From Nocardioides sp. Arc9.136 (GTDB lineage Bacteria > Actinomycetota > Actinomycetes > Propionibacteriales > Nocardioidaceae): a stretch of DNA of 64,000 nt. This document shows positions 7,085 to 14,803 of this stretch, in pieces. The number at the start of each line of letters is the position of its first letter. The first letter of the stretch is position 1. Below the pieces are notes generated by a model. The model searched no databases and had not been told where the DNA came from. It saw only the letters and a program-made list of their open reading frames with translations. The stretch lies in the NCBI RefSeq assembly GCF_030506255.1, contig NZ_CP113431.1:2046001-2110000 (forward strand), written 5' to 3'. A program made the position numbers and the translations under genes.

Positions 7085-8970
7085 AGGAGCAGTCGATGTC
7101 GGGGATGTACGGCGCAGGCGCCGCGTGGCGCAACCTCAGGGCCGACCGCAGCGTGGTCGACAACCGGATCAGCCGCGAGACGATGCGGCGCGTGCTGGGC
7201 TTCGCCCGCCCCCACCGCCGGACCATCACCGTCTTCCTCCTGCTGACCGTGGTCGACGCCGCCATGGTCGTCGTCACGCCGCTGCTGGTGCAGCGCGTGG
7301 TCGACGACGGCATCCTCGCGGGCGACGGCGGGCTGGTCACGCTGATCGCTCTGGCGATGGCCGGCGTCGCCGTCGTCAACGCCGTGCTGGCGGTCATCGG
7401 CGGGTGGCTCTCCTCGCGGATCGGCGAGGGGCTGATCTACGACCTCCGCACCCAGGTCTTCGGCCACGTCCAGCGCCAGTCGCTGGCCTTCTTCACCCGC
7501 ACCCAGACCGGCGCACTGGTCTCCAGGCTCAACAACGACGTCATCGGTGCCCAGCGCGCCTTCACCTCCACGCTCTCCAGCACGGTGTCGAACACCATCG
7601 CGGTGCTGGTCGTCGGCATCGCGATGTTCGCGCTGAGCTGGCAGGTGACCCTGCTGTGCCTGGCGATGTTCCCCGTCCTCTTCGGGATCTCCCGCTTCGT
7701 CAGCTCCAAGCTCGCCGGCCTCACCCGCCGCCAGATGGACGGCAACGCCGACCTCGGCAACGTCATGACCGAGCGCTTCAACGTCGGCGGCGCGATGCTG
7801 CTCAAGCTGTTCGGCCGCCGCGGCGAGGAGGACGCGCTGTTCGCGACCAAGGCCGCGAACGTCCGCGACCTCGGCGTCCGGATCTCGCTGATCACCCGGA
7901 TCTTCGGCGCCTCGATGATGCTCGTCCCGGCCCTCGCCACGGCCCTGGTGTACGGCGTCGGCGGGCACCTCGCGATCGACGGCACGCTGACCGTGGGCAC
8001 CCTGCTCGCGCTGGCGACCCTGCTGCTGCGGCTGCTCGGTCCGCTGCAGGGCCTCTCCAACGTCCGGATCGACGTGATGACCGCCCTCGTCAGCTTCGAG
8101 CGGGTCTTCGAGGTGCTCGACCTGCCCTCGCTGGTCCGGGAGAAGCACGGCGCGGTGGCGCTGCCGCCGACCGCCTCGCGGCTCGAGTTCGACCACGTGT
8201 CCTTCACCTACCCGCGGGCCGACGACGTCTCCCTCGCCTCGCTCGAGACCGTCGCCCGGACCGAGTCCCGCGAGCACACCGAGGTGCTGCACGACATCTC
8301 CTTCGTCGCCGACGCCGGCCAGATGATCGCCCTGGTCGGGCCGTCGGGCGCCGGCAAGACCACGGTCACCCACCTGGTGGCCCGCCTCTACGACGTCGAC
8401 GAGGGCGCGGTCCGCGTCGGCGGCCACGACGTCCGCGACGTCACGCTGCAGTCCCTCGAGGACGTGGTCGGGTACGTCACCCAGGACGCCCACATGTTCC
8501 ACGACACGATCCGCGCCAACCTCGTCTACGCCCGCCCGGGCGCGACCGAGGAGCAGATGTGGCAGGCGCTCGAGGCGGCGCAGGTCGCCGGCCTGGTGCG
8601 GGCGCTGCCCGACGGGCTCGACACCGTCGTGGGGGACCGCGGCTACCGCCTCTCCGGCGGGGAGCGGCAGCGCCTGGCCATCGCGCGGCTCCTGCTCAAG
8701 GCGCCCTCGATCGTCGTGCTCGACGAGGCCACGGCCCACCTCGACTCCGGCTCGGAGGCCGCCGTGCAGCGCGCCCTCGACGCCGCGCTGGCCGGCCGCA
8801 CCTCCCTGGTGATCGCGCACCGGCTCTCGACCGTCCGCGACGCCGACCTGATCCTGGTGCTCGAGGACGGGCGGATCGCCCAGTCCGGCACGCACGCCCA
8901 GCTGCTCGCCCAGGGCGGGCTCTACGCCGAGCTGCACCGCACCCAGTTCTTCGAGGAGGTGCCGGCCTGA
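7081..8970 (+). CDS. ABC exporter, fused membrane and ATPase domains
   Basis: A 629-residue half-transporter of the multidrug/lipid exporter type (MsbA/LmrA-like). Six membrane helices occupy about residues 40-325. The nucleotide-binding domain follows, with Walker A GPSGAGKTTV, Q-loop region VTQDAHMF, signature LSGGERQRLA and Walker B IVVLDEATAHLD. It would work as a homodimer or with another half-transporter. GTG 7081 overlaps the previous stop; an ATG at 7096 is an alternative start. It is coupled to the downstream SDR by an ATGA-like overlap. The cargo is unknown. Confidence 0.92.
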   Translation: MKEQSMSGMYGAGAAWRNLRADRSVVDNRISRETMRRVLGFARPHRRTITVFLLLTVVDAAMVVVTPLLVQRVVDDGILAGDGGLVTLIALAMAGVAVVNAVLAVIGGWLSSRIGEGLIYDLRTQVFGHVQRQSLAFFTRTQTGALVSRLNNDVIGAQRAFTSTLSSTVSNTIAVLVVGIAMFALSWQVTLLCLAMFPVLFGISRFVSSKLAGLTRRQMDGNADLGNVMTERFNVGGAMLLKLFGRRGEEDALFATKAANVRDLGVRISLITRIFGASMMLVPALATALVYGVGGHLAIDGTLTVGTLLALATLLLRLLGPLQGLSNVRIDVMTALVSFERVFEVLDLPSLVREKHGAVALPPTASRLEFDHVSFTYPRADDVSLASLETVARTESREHTEVLHDISFVADAGQMIALVGPSGAGKTTVTHLVARLYDVDEGAVRVGGHDVRDVTLQSLEDVVGYVTQDAHMFHDTIRANLVYARPGATEEQMWQALEAAQVAGLVRALPDGLDTVVGDRGYRLSGGERQRLAIARLLLKAPSIVVLDEATAHLDSGSEAAVQRALDAALAGRTSLVIAHRLSTVRDADLILVLEDGRIAQSGTHAQLLAQGGLYAELHRTQFFEEVPA

Positions 8971-9728
8971 TGGACCTCTCGCTCGACGGACGCGTCTACC
9001 TGGTGACCGGCGGCGCCCGCGGCCTCGGGCGGGCCACCGCGGACGTCCTCGTGGCCGAGGGCGCCCGCGTCGTGCTCTCGGGCCGCTCCGAGGACTCGCT
9101 GGCCGCAGCCCGGGCCGAGCTGGGAGCCGACCGCGTCACGACGGTCGCCGCGGACAACGCCGACCCCACCACCCCCGGCCGGCTCCTGGCGGCCGCGCAG
9201 GAGACATTCGGCCGCCTCGACGGCGCGCTGGTCAGCGTCGGCGGCCCGCCCAAGGGACCGGTGCTGGCGGTCACCGACGAGCAGTGGTCGGCCGCCTTCG
9301 AGTCGGTCTTCCTCGGGGCGGTCCGGATCTCGCGCACGGTCGCCGCGGCGCTGCCCGACGGCGGTTCGCTCGCGCTGGTGCTCTCCTCGAGCGTGCGGTC
9401 GCCGCTGCCCGACATGGCCATCTCCAACGGCCTGCGGCCCGGGCTGGCGATGGTCGCCAAGACCCTGGCCGACGAGGTCGGGCCACGCGGCGTACGCGTC
9501 AACGCGCTGCTGCCCGGACGGGTGGCGACCGACCGGGTGGCCGAGCTCGACGCGCTGTCGGGCGACCCGGCCGCCGTACGAGCGCAGGCCGAGGAGTCGA
9601 TCCCGCTGCGCCGCTACGGACGCCCGGAGGAGTTCGGCCGGGCCGCGGCGTTCCTGCTGTCCCCGGCGGCCTCGTTCGTGTCCGGCGTGGTGCTGCCGGT
9701 CGACGGCGGGGCACTGCGCGCGCTCTGA
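8970..9728 (+). CDS. SDR family oxidoreductase lacking the usual YxxxK
   Basis: A 252-residue Rossmann-fold short-chain dehydrogenase-like protein. The cofactor motif TGGARGLG is intact, the active-site serine region is LSSSVRSP, and the C-terminal VLPVDGG is typical. Where SDRs have YxxxK, this one reads SNGLRPG, so the classical Tyr is absent. It may be a divergent reductase or a non-catalytic relative. The ATG overlaps the ABC exporter stop (TGATG), so it is third in that operon. The 3' end overlaps the convergent SURF1 gene by about 115 bp. Confidence 0.82.
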   Translation: MDLSLDGRVYLVTGGARGLGRATADVLVAEGARVVLSGRSEDSLAAARAELGADRVTTVAADNADPTTPGRLLAAAQETFGRLDGALVSVGGPPKGPVLAVTDEQWSAAFESVFLGAVRISRTVAAALPDGGSLALVLSSSVRSPLPDMAISNGLRPGLAMVAKTLADEVGPRGVRVNALLPGRVATDRVAELDALSGDPAAVRAQAEESIPLRRYGRPEEFGRAAAFLLSPAASFVSGVVLPVDGGALRAL

Positions 9729-10570
9729 GCGCCGGCACCGCTCGTGGCGCCGGGCCGCGGCGGGCGAGGCGGCCGCTTGCCGGTGCGCGGATCGGCCTTC
9801 GGCCGCGGCGGCCGGGGCTCGCGCCGACCGCTGCGCTCGCCGTGCGGCCCGCGCTTGAGCTCGTCGTAGGCGAGGTAGAGGAAGCCGAAGATGGCCAGCA
9901 CCCCGAAGAACCACCACTGCAGGCCGTAGAAGAAGTGCGGCCCGTTGTCCTGCTCGGGGAGGTCGCGGGGCGTCAGGGCCTCGGCCGGCGCCGGGTCCTC
10001 GGAGCGGAGGTCGACGAACCCGCCGTACGTCGGGCGGCCGATCGCCTCGCCGACCTCCTCGCTGGAGACGGCGCGGGTGCTGTTGTCGACGACCCGGGTG
10101 CTGTCGCCGGTGCCGTCGGCGCGGACGTAGCCGGTGATGGTCACCTCGCCGGACGGCGGCTCGGGGACGTCGGTGGCGTCGCCCCCGCGGTTGTCGGAGG
10201 GCATCCAGCCCCGGTCGACGACGACGGCGGTGCCGTCGGCGGTGACCAGCGGGACGACCACCTCGATGCCGGACTGGCCGTCGCGGGTGCGGTACCGGAC
10301 GATGACGGTGTCCTCGACGGCGTACTCACCGGTGGCGGTGACCACCCGCCACTCCTCGCCGTCCTCGACGTCGCCGCCGGGGGAGAGGACCTCGGCGACC
10401 GGAGCCGGCTCGAGGTTCTCGTTGCGCTCGACGACGCGGTTGGTCTCCTTGCGCTGGTCGAGGCGGTCGAACTGCCAGTTGCCCAGCCACCAGGTGGCCC
10501 AGGCGACCACGACGATCGCCACGGCGAAGAGGGCCCACCGACGACTCAGCAGGACCCGGAACCGACGCAC
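9614..10570 (-). CDS. SURF1 family cytochrome oxidase assembly protein
   Basis: A 318-residue membrane protein of the SURF1 family, which helps assemble the aa3-type cytochrome c oxidase and its haem centres. Two membrane helices flank an extracytoplasmic domain. The first is at about 12-30 and ends in the typical GNWQFDRLDQR. The second is at about 213-233 (FYGLQWWFFGVLAIFGF). VVVDRGWMPSD is the conserved core motif. The last ~85 residues form a Pro/Arg/Ser-rich tail beyond the family norm, and this tail overlaps the SDR gene on the other strand. The GTG start is backed by a TAACCT -10 box. Confidence 0.93.
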   Translation of the reverse strand: MRRFRVLLSRRWALFAVAIVVVAWATWWLGNWQFDRLDQRKETNRVVERNENLEPAPVAEVLSPGGDVEDGEEWRVVTATGEYAVEDTVIVRYRTRDGQSGIEVVVPLVTADGTAVVVDRGWMPSDNRGGDATDVPEPPSGEVTITGYVRADGTGDSTRVVDNSTRAVSSEEVGEAIGRPTYGGFVDLRSEDPAPAEALTPRDLPEQDNGPHFFYGLQWWFFGVLAIFGFLYLAYDELKRGPHGERSGRREPRPPRPKADPRTGKRPPRPPRPGATSGAGAQSARSAPPSTGSTTPDTNEAAGDSRNAAARPNSSGRP

Positions 10571-10576
10571 GCCTCG

Positions 10577-10582
10577 AGGTTA
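10577..10582 (-). promoter_or_regulatory. -10 element TAACCT for SURF1 (leaderless)
   Basis: On the minus strand TAACCT lies 6 nt before the GTG at 10570, with no Shine-Dalgarno. Confidence 0.4.
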
Positions 10583-10645
10583 TCCGGGCGAGGGTCCCCG
10601 CCCACGCCCGGGCGCCGTGATCCTCGACTCCCAGGGTGCGGCGCC

Positions 10646-10651
10646 TAGACT
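10646..10651 (+). promoter_or_regulatory. -10 element TAGACT for moaA (leaderless)
   Basis: TAGACT lies 6 nt upstream of GTG 10658. No RNA leader is long enough for a molybdenum-cofactor riboswitch. Confidence 0.45.
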
Positions 10652-10657
10652 GCGGGG

Positions 10658-11656
10658 GTGACGACGAGACCCCTCGAGGACCGGTACGGCCGCGTGGCCA
10701 CGGACCTGCGCGTCTCGCTCACCGACCGGTGCAACCTGCGGTGCAACTACTGCATGCCGGCCGAGGGGCTGGACTGGCTGCCCGACGACTCGGTCCTCTC
10801 CGACGACGAGGTCGTCCGGCTCATCGGCATCGGCGTGCACCACCTCGGCATCCGCGAGGTCCGGTTCACCGGCGGCGAGCCGCTGGTGCGGCGGGGGCTG
10901 GTCGGCATCGTCGAGCGGACCCGCGCCCTCGGCCCCGACCTCGAGCTGTCGATCACGACGAACGCGCTCGGCCTGGCTCGGACCGCGGACAAGCTGGCCG
11001 CGGCCGGCCTCGACCGGGTCAACGTCAGCCTCGACACGGTGCGGGCCGAGACCTTCCACACGATCACGCGGCGCGACCGGCTGCACGACGTCGTCGCCGG
11101 CCTCGAGGCCGCCCAGGCGGCGGGGCTCGGGCCGGTCAAGGTCAACGCCGTCCTGCTGCGCGGCACCAACGACGACCAGGCCGGCGAGCTGCTGGCCTGG
11201 TGCCTGGAGCGCGGCTACGAGCTGCGCTTCATCGAGCAGATGCCGCTCGACGCCCAGCACGGCTGGTCGCGGACCGGGATGGTGACCGCCGAGGAGATCT
11301 TCGAGCGGCTCGCGCGTGACTTCGTGCTCACCCCGGCGGTCGAGCCTCGGGGGAGCGCGCCCGCGGAGCTGTTCCGCGTCGACGGCGGTCCCGGCACCGT
11401 GGGCGTGATCGCCTCGGTCACGCGGCCCTTCTGCGGCGACTGCGACCGGGTGCGGCTCACCGCCGACGGCCAGGTCCGCAACTGCCTGTTCGCCCGCGAG
11501 GAGTCCGACCTGCGCGCGGCACTGCGGGCCGGTGTCCCCGACGAGGACATCGCCGAGCGCTGGGTGGTCGCGATGCGCGGCAAGCGCGCCGGCCACGGCA
11601 TCGACGACCCGGCGTTCCTCCAGCCCGACCGGCCGATGTCGGCCATCGGCGGCTGA
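10658..11656 (+). CDS. moaA: GTP 3',8-cyclase MoaA (molybdenum cofactor biosynthesis)
   Basis: A 332-residue radical SAM enzyme that catalyses the first step of molybdopterin synthesis, GTP to 3',8-cyclo-GTP. The N-terminal [4Fe-4S] motif is CNLRCNYC (about residues 24-31). The second C-terminal cluster motif is FCGDCDRVRLTADGQVRNC. The GG end (SAIGG), needed for activity in the family, is intact. FTGGEPLVR is the SAM-binding GGEP motif. No other moa gene lies nearby. The stop abuts the stop of the small gene on the opposite strand without overlap. Confidence 0.97.
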   Translation: MTTRPLEDRYGRVATDLRVSLTDRCNLRCNYCMPAEGLDWLPDDSVLSDDEVVRLIGIGVHHLGIREVRFTGGEPLVRRGLVGIVERTRALGPDLELSITTNALGLARTADKLAAAGLDRVNVSLDTVRAETFHTITRRDRLHDVVAGLEAAQAAGLGPVKVNAVLLRGTNDDQAGELLAWCLERGYELRFIEQMPLDAQHGWSRTGMVTAEEIFERLARDFVLTPAVEPRGSAPAELFRVDGGPGTVGVIASVTRPFCGDCDRVRLTADGQVRNCLFAREESDLRAALRAGVPDEDIAERWVVAMRGKRAGHGIDDPAFLQPDRPMSAIGG

Positions 11657-11881
11657 TCAGCCGGGGTTCTCCCCGTCCGGTCGCTCCTCGGCCGGGTCGT
11701 GCGGCACGACGTCCTTGAGGAACCCCCGGGCGGCCAGGAAGTCAGAGAGCGAGCCCCGGTGCTCCTCGCAGGCCAGCCACACCTTGCGGCGTTCCGGCGT
11801 GTGCAGCTTGGGGTTGTTCCACTGCAGCTGCCACGTCGCGGGGGCCTGGCAGCCCTTGGCCGAGCACGTGTCGGGGTCCAT
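11657..11881 (-). CDS. Small conserved actinobacterial protein with Cys/His motif
   Basis: A 74-residue protein. CSAKGC near the N-terminus and ACEEH near residue 40 give a CxxxxC...CxxH arrangement that could bind zinc. The middle is WQLQWNNPKLHTPERRKVW. Similar small proteins are widespread in actinobacteria and often misannotated; I do not recognise a proven function. ATG 11881 is preferred over a GTG one codon earlier. It follows the DUF3099 gene by 10 bases and is probably co-transcribed with it. Confidence 0.7.
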   Translation of the reverse strand: MDPDTCSAKGCQAPATWQLQWNNPKLHTPERRKVWLACEEHRGSLSDFLAARGFLKDVVPHDPAEERPDGENPG

Positions 11882-11891
11882 CACGCCCCGA

Positions 11892-12236
11892 TCATCGCGT
11901 GGCGGTGCCGACCTCCGGCTCGCGGGGGCCGCCCGCGCCGAGCTGCGGCGCGCCGTACGCCGCGTCCTGGAGGCCGAACCCCTCCTTGCGCGTCGCCTGC
12001 ACGTTGGCGAGGACGACCGCGACGTAGGGCAGGATGATCGCCCCGGCGATCAGGAACGGCCAGACCCACTGCCAGCCGGCCAGGGCGGTGACGACTGCGC
12101 CGACGAAGCAGATCGACCGGATGCTCATGGAGAGCAGGTAGCGCTTCTGCCGAGCGGCGATGTCGGCGTTCGGGCTGGAGGCCGCCGTGGTGATGCGGAC
12201 CGCGTCGTCGCGGTCCCTGCGCTGGTCGCGGGCCAT
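11892..12236 (-). CDS. DUF3099 family small membrane protein
   Basis: A 114-residue protein of the DUF3099 family. The conserved N-terminal stretch ITTAASSPNADIAARQKRY leads into two membrane helices (about residues 42-58 and 62-82), and the C-terminus is cytoplasmic and polar. No function is known; the family is common in actinobacteria. I chose ATG 12236 rather than GTG 12242 because a TACGCT -10 box lies 7 nt before the ATG. It is divergent from dodecin. Confidence 0.85.
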   Translation of the reverse strand: MARDQRRDRDDAVRITTAASSPNADIAARQKRYLLSMSIRSICFVGAVVTALAGWQWVWPFLIAGAIILPYVAVVLANVQATRKEGFGLQDAAYGAPQLGAGGPREPEVGTATR

Positions 12237-12243
12237 GGTCACC

Positions 12244-12249
12244 AGCGTA
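12244..12249 (-). promoter_or_regulatory. -10 element TACGCT for the DUF3099 gene
   Basis: TACGCT on the minus strand, 7 nt before ATG 12236. It lies almost back to back with the dodecin -10 box at 12256. Confidence 0.4.
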
Positions 12250-12255
12250 CGTCGC

Positions 12256-12261
12256 TACAGT
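12256..12261 (+). promoter_or_regulatory. -10 element TACAGT for dodecin
   Basis: TACAGT lies 32 nt upstream of the dodecin ATG. Unlike most genes here, a normal leader with a GGAAGG ribosome site follows. Confidence 0.4.
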
Positions 12262-12293
12262 TCGCATCCCACGCGTCGACCGGAAGGCCCCCC

Positions 12294-12506
12294 ATGACGA
12301 ACCGCACGTACCGCGTCACCGAGATCGTCGGCACCTCGCCCGACGGTATCGACGAGGCCATCCGCAACGGGGTGGAGCGGGCGGCCCGCACGCTGCGCCA
12401 CCTCGACTGGTTCGAGGTCACCCAGGTCCGCGGCCAGGTCAAGGACGGGACGGTCGAGCACTTCCAGGTCGGCATCAAGGTCGGCTTCCGACTCGAGGAC
12501 GACTGA
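12294..12506 (+). CDS. Dodecin (flavin-binding dodecamer)
   Basis: A 70-residue dodecin. These small proteins form hollow dodecamers that store or buffer flavins (or CoA) in the cytoplasm. The sequence matches the whole family length: YRVTEIVGTSPDGIDEAI, then RTLRHLDWFEVTQVRGQV with the flavin-stacking Trp, then VEHFQVGIKVGFRLED. A GGAAGG ribosome site precedes ATG 12294. It is a single-gene unit, divergent from the DUF3099 gene. Confidence 0.96.
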   Translation: MTNRTYRVTEIVGTSPDGIDEAIRNGVERAARTLRHLDWFEVTQVRGQVKDGTVEHFQVGIKVGFRLEDD

Positions 12507-12550
12507 GCCACGGCTCGTCCGCGAGCTGCCGGCAGAGACCCTTTTAGGCG

Positions 12551-12562
12551 TACCCCGGGGTA
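12551..12562. promoter_or_regulatory. Palindrome TACCCCGGGGTA upstream of fabG
   Basis: A perfect 12-bp palindrome ending 5 bp before the fabG -10 box (12568). Its position between the -35 and -10 regions suits a repressor or activator site. No known consensus was recognised. Confidence 0.35.
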
Positions 12563-12567
12563 ATCAC

Positions 12568-12573
12568 TAGCGT
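12568..12573 (+). promoter_or_regulatory. -10 element TAGCGT for fabG-fabI
   Basis: TAGCGT ends 8 nt before GTG 12582, with no Shine-Dalgarno. Leaderless start predicted. Confidence 0.45.
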
Positions 12574-12581
12574 CCTTCGAC

Positions 12582-13319
12582 GTGAGTGAGACAGACCCCG
12601 CCAGCGGGTCCCCGACCGGCCGCTCCGTGCTCGTCACCGGCGGCAACCGCGGCATCGGCCGCGCGATCGCCGAGGCGTTCCTGGCCCAGGGCGACCGCGT
12701 CGCCGTGACCACGCGCAGCGGCGGCGCACCCGAGGGCGCGCTCGACGTCCGCTGCGACGTCACGGACCCGGCCGCCGTCGACGCGGCGTTCGCCGAGGTC
12801 GAGGCGGCCCACGGCCCGGTCGAGGTGCTCGTCGCCAACGCCGGCATCACGCAGGACACCCTGCTGCTGCGGATGAGCGAGGACGACTGGTCCACGGTCA
12901 TCGACACGAACCTCACCGGGTCCTACCGGCTCGCGAAGCGGGCGGCCAAGGGCATGCTGCGGCTGCGGCGCGGTCGGATCATCCTGATCTCCTCGGTGGT
13001 CGGCATGCTCGGCTCCGCCGGCCAGGTCAACTACGCCGCCTCCAAGGCCGGCCTGGTCGGCATGGCGCGGTCCCTGGCCCGCGAGCTGGGCTCGCGCTCG
13101 ATCACCACCAACGTCGTCGCACCCGGCTTCGTCGAGACCGACATGACCGGGGTGCTCACCGACGAGCAGCGCGACACGATCAAGGCGCAGGTGCCGCTCG
13201 GGCGCTACGCCGTGCCGGCCGAGGTCGCCTCCGCGGTGACCTGGCTGGCCTCCGACGATGCGGGGTACGTCACCGGGGCCGTGATCCCCGTCGACGGCGG
13301 CCTCGGGATGGGGCACTGA
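12582..13319 (+). CDS. fabG: 3-oxoacyl-ACP reductase FabG
   Basis: A 245-residue SDR that reduces 3-oxoacyl-ACP with NADPH in fatty-acid elongation (MabA in mycobacteria). TGGNRGIGRAI is the cofactor motif, NAG(ITQDT) follows, and the catalytic residues are in ISSVVGMLG and YAASKAG. VTGAVIPVDGGLGMGH closes the fold. It ends one base before the fabI start. This is the mabA-inhA order of Actinobacteria and supports the FSII assignment over a generic SDR. Confidence 0.93.
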   Translation: MSETDPASGSPTGRSVLVTGGNRGIGRAIAEAFLAQGDRVAVTTRSGGAPEGALDVRCDVTDPAAVDAAFAEVEAAHGPVEVLVANAGITQDTLLLRMSEDDWSTVIDTNLTGSYRLAKRAAKGMLRLRRGRIILISSVVGMLGSAGQVNYAASKAGLVGMARSLARELGSRSITTNVVAPGFVETDMTGVLTDEQRDTIKAQVPLGRYAVPAEVASAVTWLASDDAGYVTGAVIPVDGGLGMGH

Positions 13320-13320
13320 C

Positions 13321-14094
13321 ATGGCAGGGATCCTCGAGGGCAAGCGCATCCTCGTCGCGGGCGTGACGATGGACAGCTCGATCGGCTTCGCGACCGCCAA
13401 GGTCGCCCAGGAGCAGGGCGCGACCGTGCTCATCTCCAACTTCGGCCGGGCGCTCGGCATCACCCGGCGGATCGCCAAGCGGCTCCCCGTGGAGCCGCCG
13501 GTGCTCGAGCTGGACGTGACCGACGCCGAGCACCTCGAGCGGCTGCCCGACCTGGTCCGCGAACACGTCGACGGCCTCGACGGGGTCGTCCACTCCATCG
13601 CGTACGGCAACCCCGAGACGCTGCTGGGCGGCCGGTTCCTCGACGGCCCGTGGGAGGACGTCGCGCAGGCCGTCCAGGTGTCGGCGTACTCCCTGAAGTC
13701 GCTGGCGCTGGCCTGCCGGCCGCTGATGGGTGCCGGGGGATCGGTGGTCGGGCTGACCTTCGACGCGACCGTCGCGTGGCCGGCGTACGACTGGATGGGC
13801 GTGGCCAAGGCCGGCCTGGAGTCGACCTCGCGCTACCTCGCCCGCGACCTCGGCCCCGAGGGCATCCGCTGCAACCTGGTCTCCGCCGGGCCGCTGCGCA
13901 CGCTCGCGGCGAAGGCGATCCCCGGCTTCTCCGACCTCGAGGACATGTGGGGCACCCGCGCGCCGCTCGGCTGGGACAACACCGACCAGGAGCCCACCGC
14001 CCGCGCGGTGTGCGCGCTGCTCTCTGACTTCTTCCCCGCGACGACGGGTGAGATCGTCCACGTCGACGGGGGCTTCCACGCGATGGGCGCCTGA
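13321..14094 (+). CDS. fabI: Enoyl-ACP reductase FabI (InhA homologue)
   Basis: A 257-residue NADH-dependent enoyl-ACP reductase, the last step of each fatty-acid elongation round and the InhA (isoniazid/triclosan target) equivalent. GVTMDSSIGFATAKVAQEQGA is the characteristic FabI/InhA cofactor loop. The active site reads YDWMGVAKAGLES, the divergent YxxMxxxK form. VHVDGGFHAMGA ends the protein as in InhA. It is directly coupled to fabG. Confidence 0.95.
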   Translation: MAGILEGKRILVAGVTMDSSIGFATAKVAQEQGATVLISNFGRALGITRRIAKRLPVEPPVLELDVTDAEHLERLPDLVREHVDGLDGVVHSIAYGNPETLLGGRFLDGPWEDVAQAVQVSAYSLKSLALACRPLMGAGGSVVGLTFDATVAWPAYDWMGVAKAGLESTSRYLARDLGPEGIRCNLVSAGPLRTLAAKAIPGFSDLEDMWGTRAPLGWDNTDQEPTARAVCALLSDFFPATTGEIVHVDGGFHAMGA

Positions 14095-14112
14095 GCCTGG
14101 GAGACTGACCCG

Positions 14113-14634
14113 GTGAGCGAGGACGAGGACAACCGGACCCTGGTGGTCGTGCGGCACGCGAAGGCGGAGGCCGACGGCCCGACGGACTTCGAGCGGCGTC
14201 TCGCCGAGAGCGGGCACGCCGACGCCGCCGTCGTCGGCGCCTGGCTCGCCGAGCGCGGCATCGTGCCGGACCACGCGCTGGTCTCGGCCGCCGTCCGCAC
14301 CATCCAGACCTGGGACGACATCGCCGACGCCGCCGGCTGGGACCTCGAGCCGGACCTCGACGAGAGCCTGTACGCCGCCGGCCCCGAGAGCGCCCTGGAC
14401 CTGGTCCGCTCGGTGCCCGACGACGTCCGCACGCTGGTCGTGATCGGCCACAACCCCACGATCGCCTCGCTGGCGCAGCTGCTCGACGACGGTGAGGGCG
14501 ACGTCGACGCCGGCAACCAGCTCGCCCTGGGCTACCCCACCGCCGCCACCACGGTCCTGTCCTACGACGGCGACTGGGAGGACCTCGCCGACGCCTCCGC
14601 CTCGGTCGTCGCGTTCTTCGTCGGGCGGGCGTAG
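14113..14634 (+). CDS. SixA-like histidine phosphatase family protein
   Basis: A 173-residue member of the histidine phosphatase (phosphoglycerate-mutase-like) superfamily. The phospho-accepting motif is VVRHAKAEADG (RHA in place of RHG), as in SixA. The second histidine is in VVIGHNPTIASLAQLL. SixA in E. coli dephosphorylates a phosphohistidine on ArcB/NPr, but the target here is unknown. GTG 14113 follows fabI by 18 bases with a GGGAG 9 nt upstream, so it is probably the third gene of the fab operon. An inverted-repeat element begins 10 bp after its stop. Confidence 0.88.
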   Translation: MSEDEDNRTLVVVRHAKAEADGPTDFERRLAESGHADAAVVGAWLAERGIVPDHALVSAAVRTIQTWDDIADAAGWDLEPDLDESLYAAGPESALDLVRSVPDDVRTLVVIGHNPTIASLAQLLDDGEGDVDAGNQLALGYPTAATTVLSYDGDWEDLADASASVVAFFVGRA

Positions 14635-14644
14635 CGGGAACGTT

Positions 14645-14698
14645 GGCAGGGGAGCAACAACATCCCAAGTGAACTTGGGATGTTGACGCCTCCCTGCC
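14645..14698. repeat. Left palindromic repeat flanking the Vsr-like nuclease gene
   Basis: A 54-bp hairpin-forming element. The inner arms are a perfect 13-2-13 palindrome at 14658-14685 (CAACATCCCAAGT, GA, ACTTGGGATGTTG). Outer arms GGCAGGG/CCCTGCC pair further out. The segment 14658-14705 is an inverted copy of 15805-15852, with 41 of 48 positions matching by eye. Its TTGCAA end faces the enclosed gene. It may also act as a terminator for the fab operon. Confidence 0.85.
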
Positions 14699-14803
14699 GT
14701 TGCAAACGCCGCGAAGTGTCAACATGCGCCGCGTGGTGAACGTTGCTCCACAGGTCGCGCTGTCCGTTGCGGGCGCTCGGTACGGAGCGGGCAGGTCTGC
14801 GCC

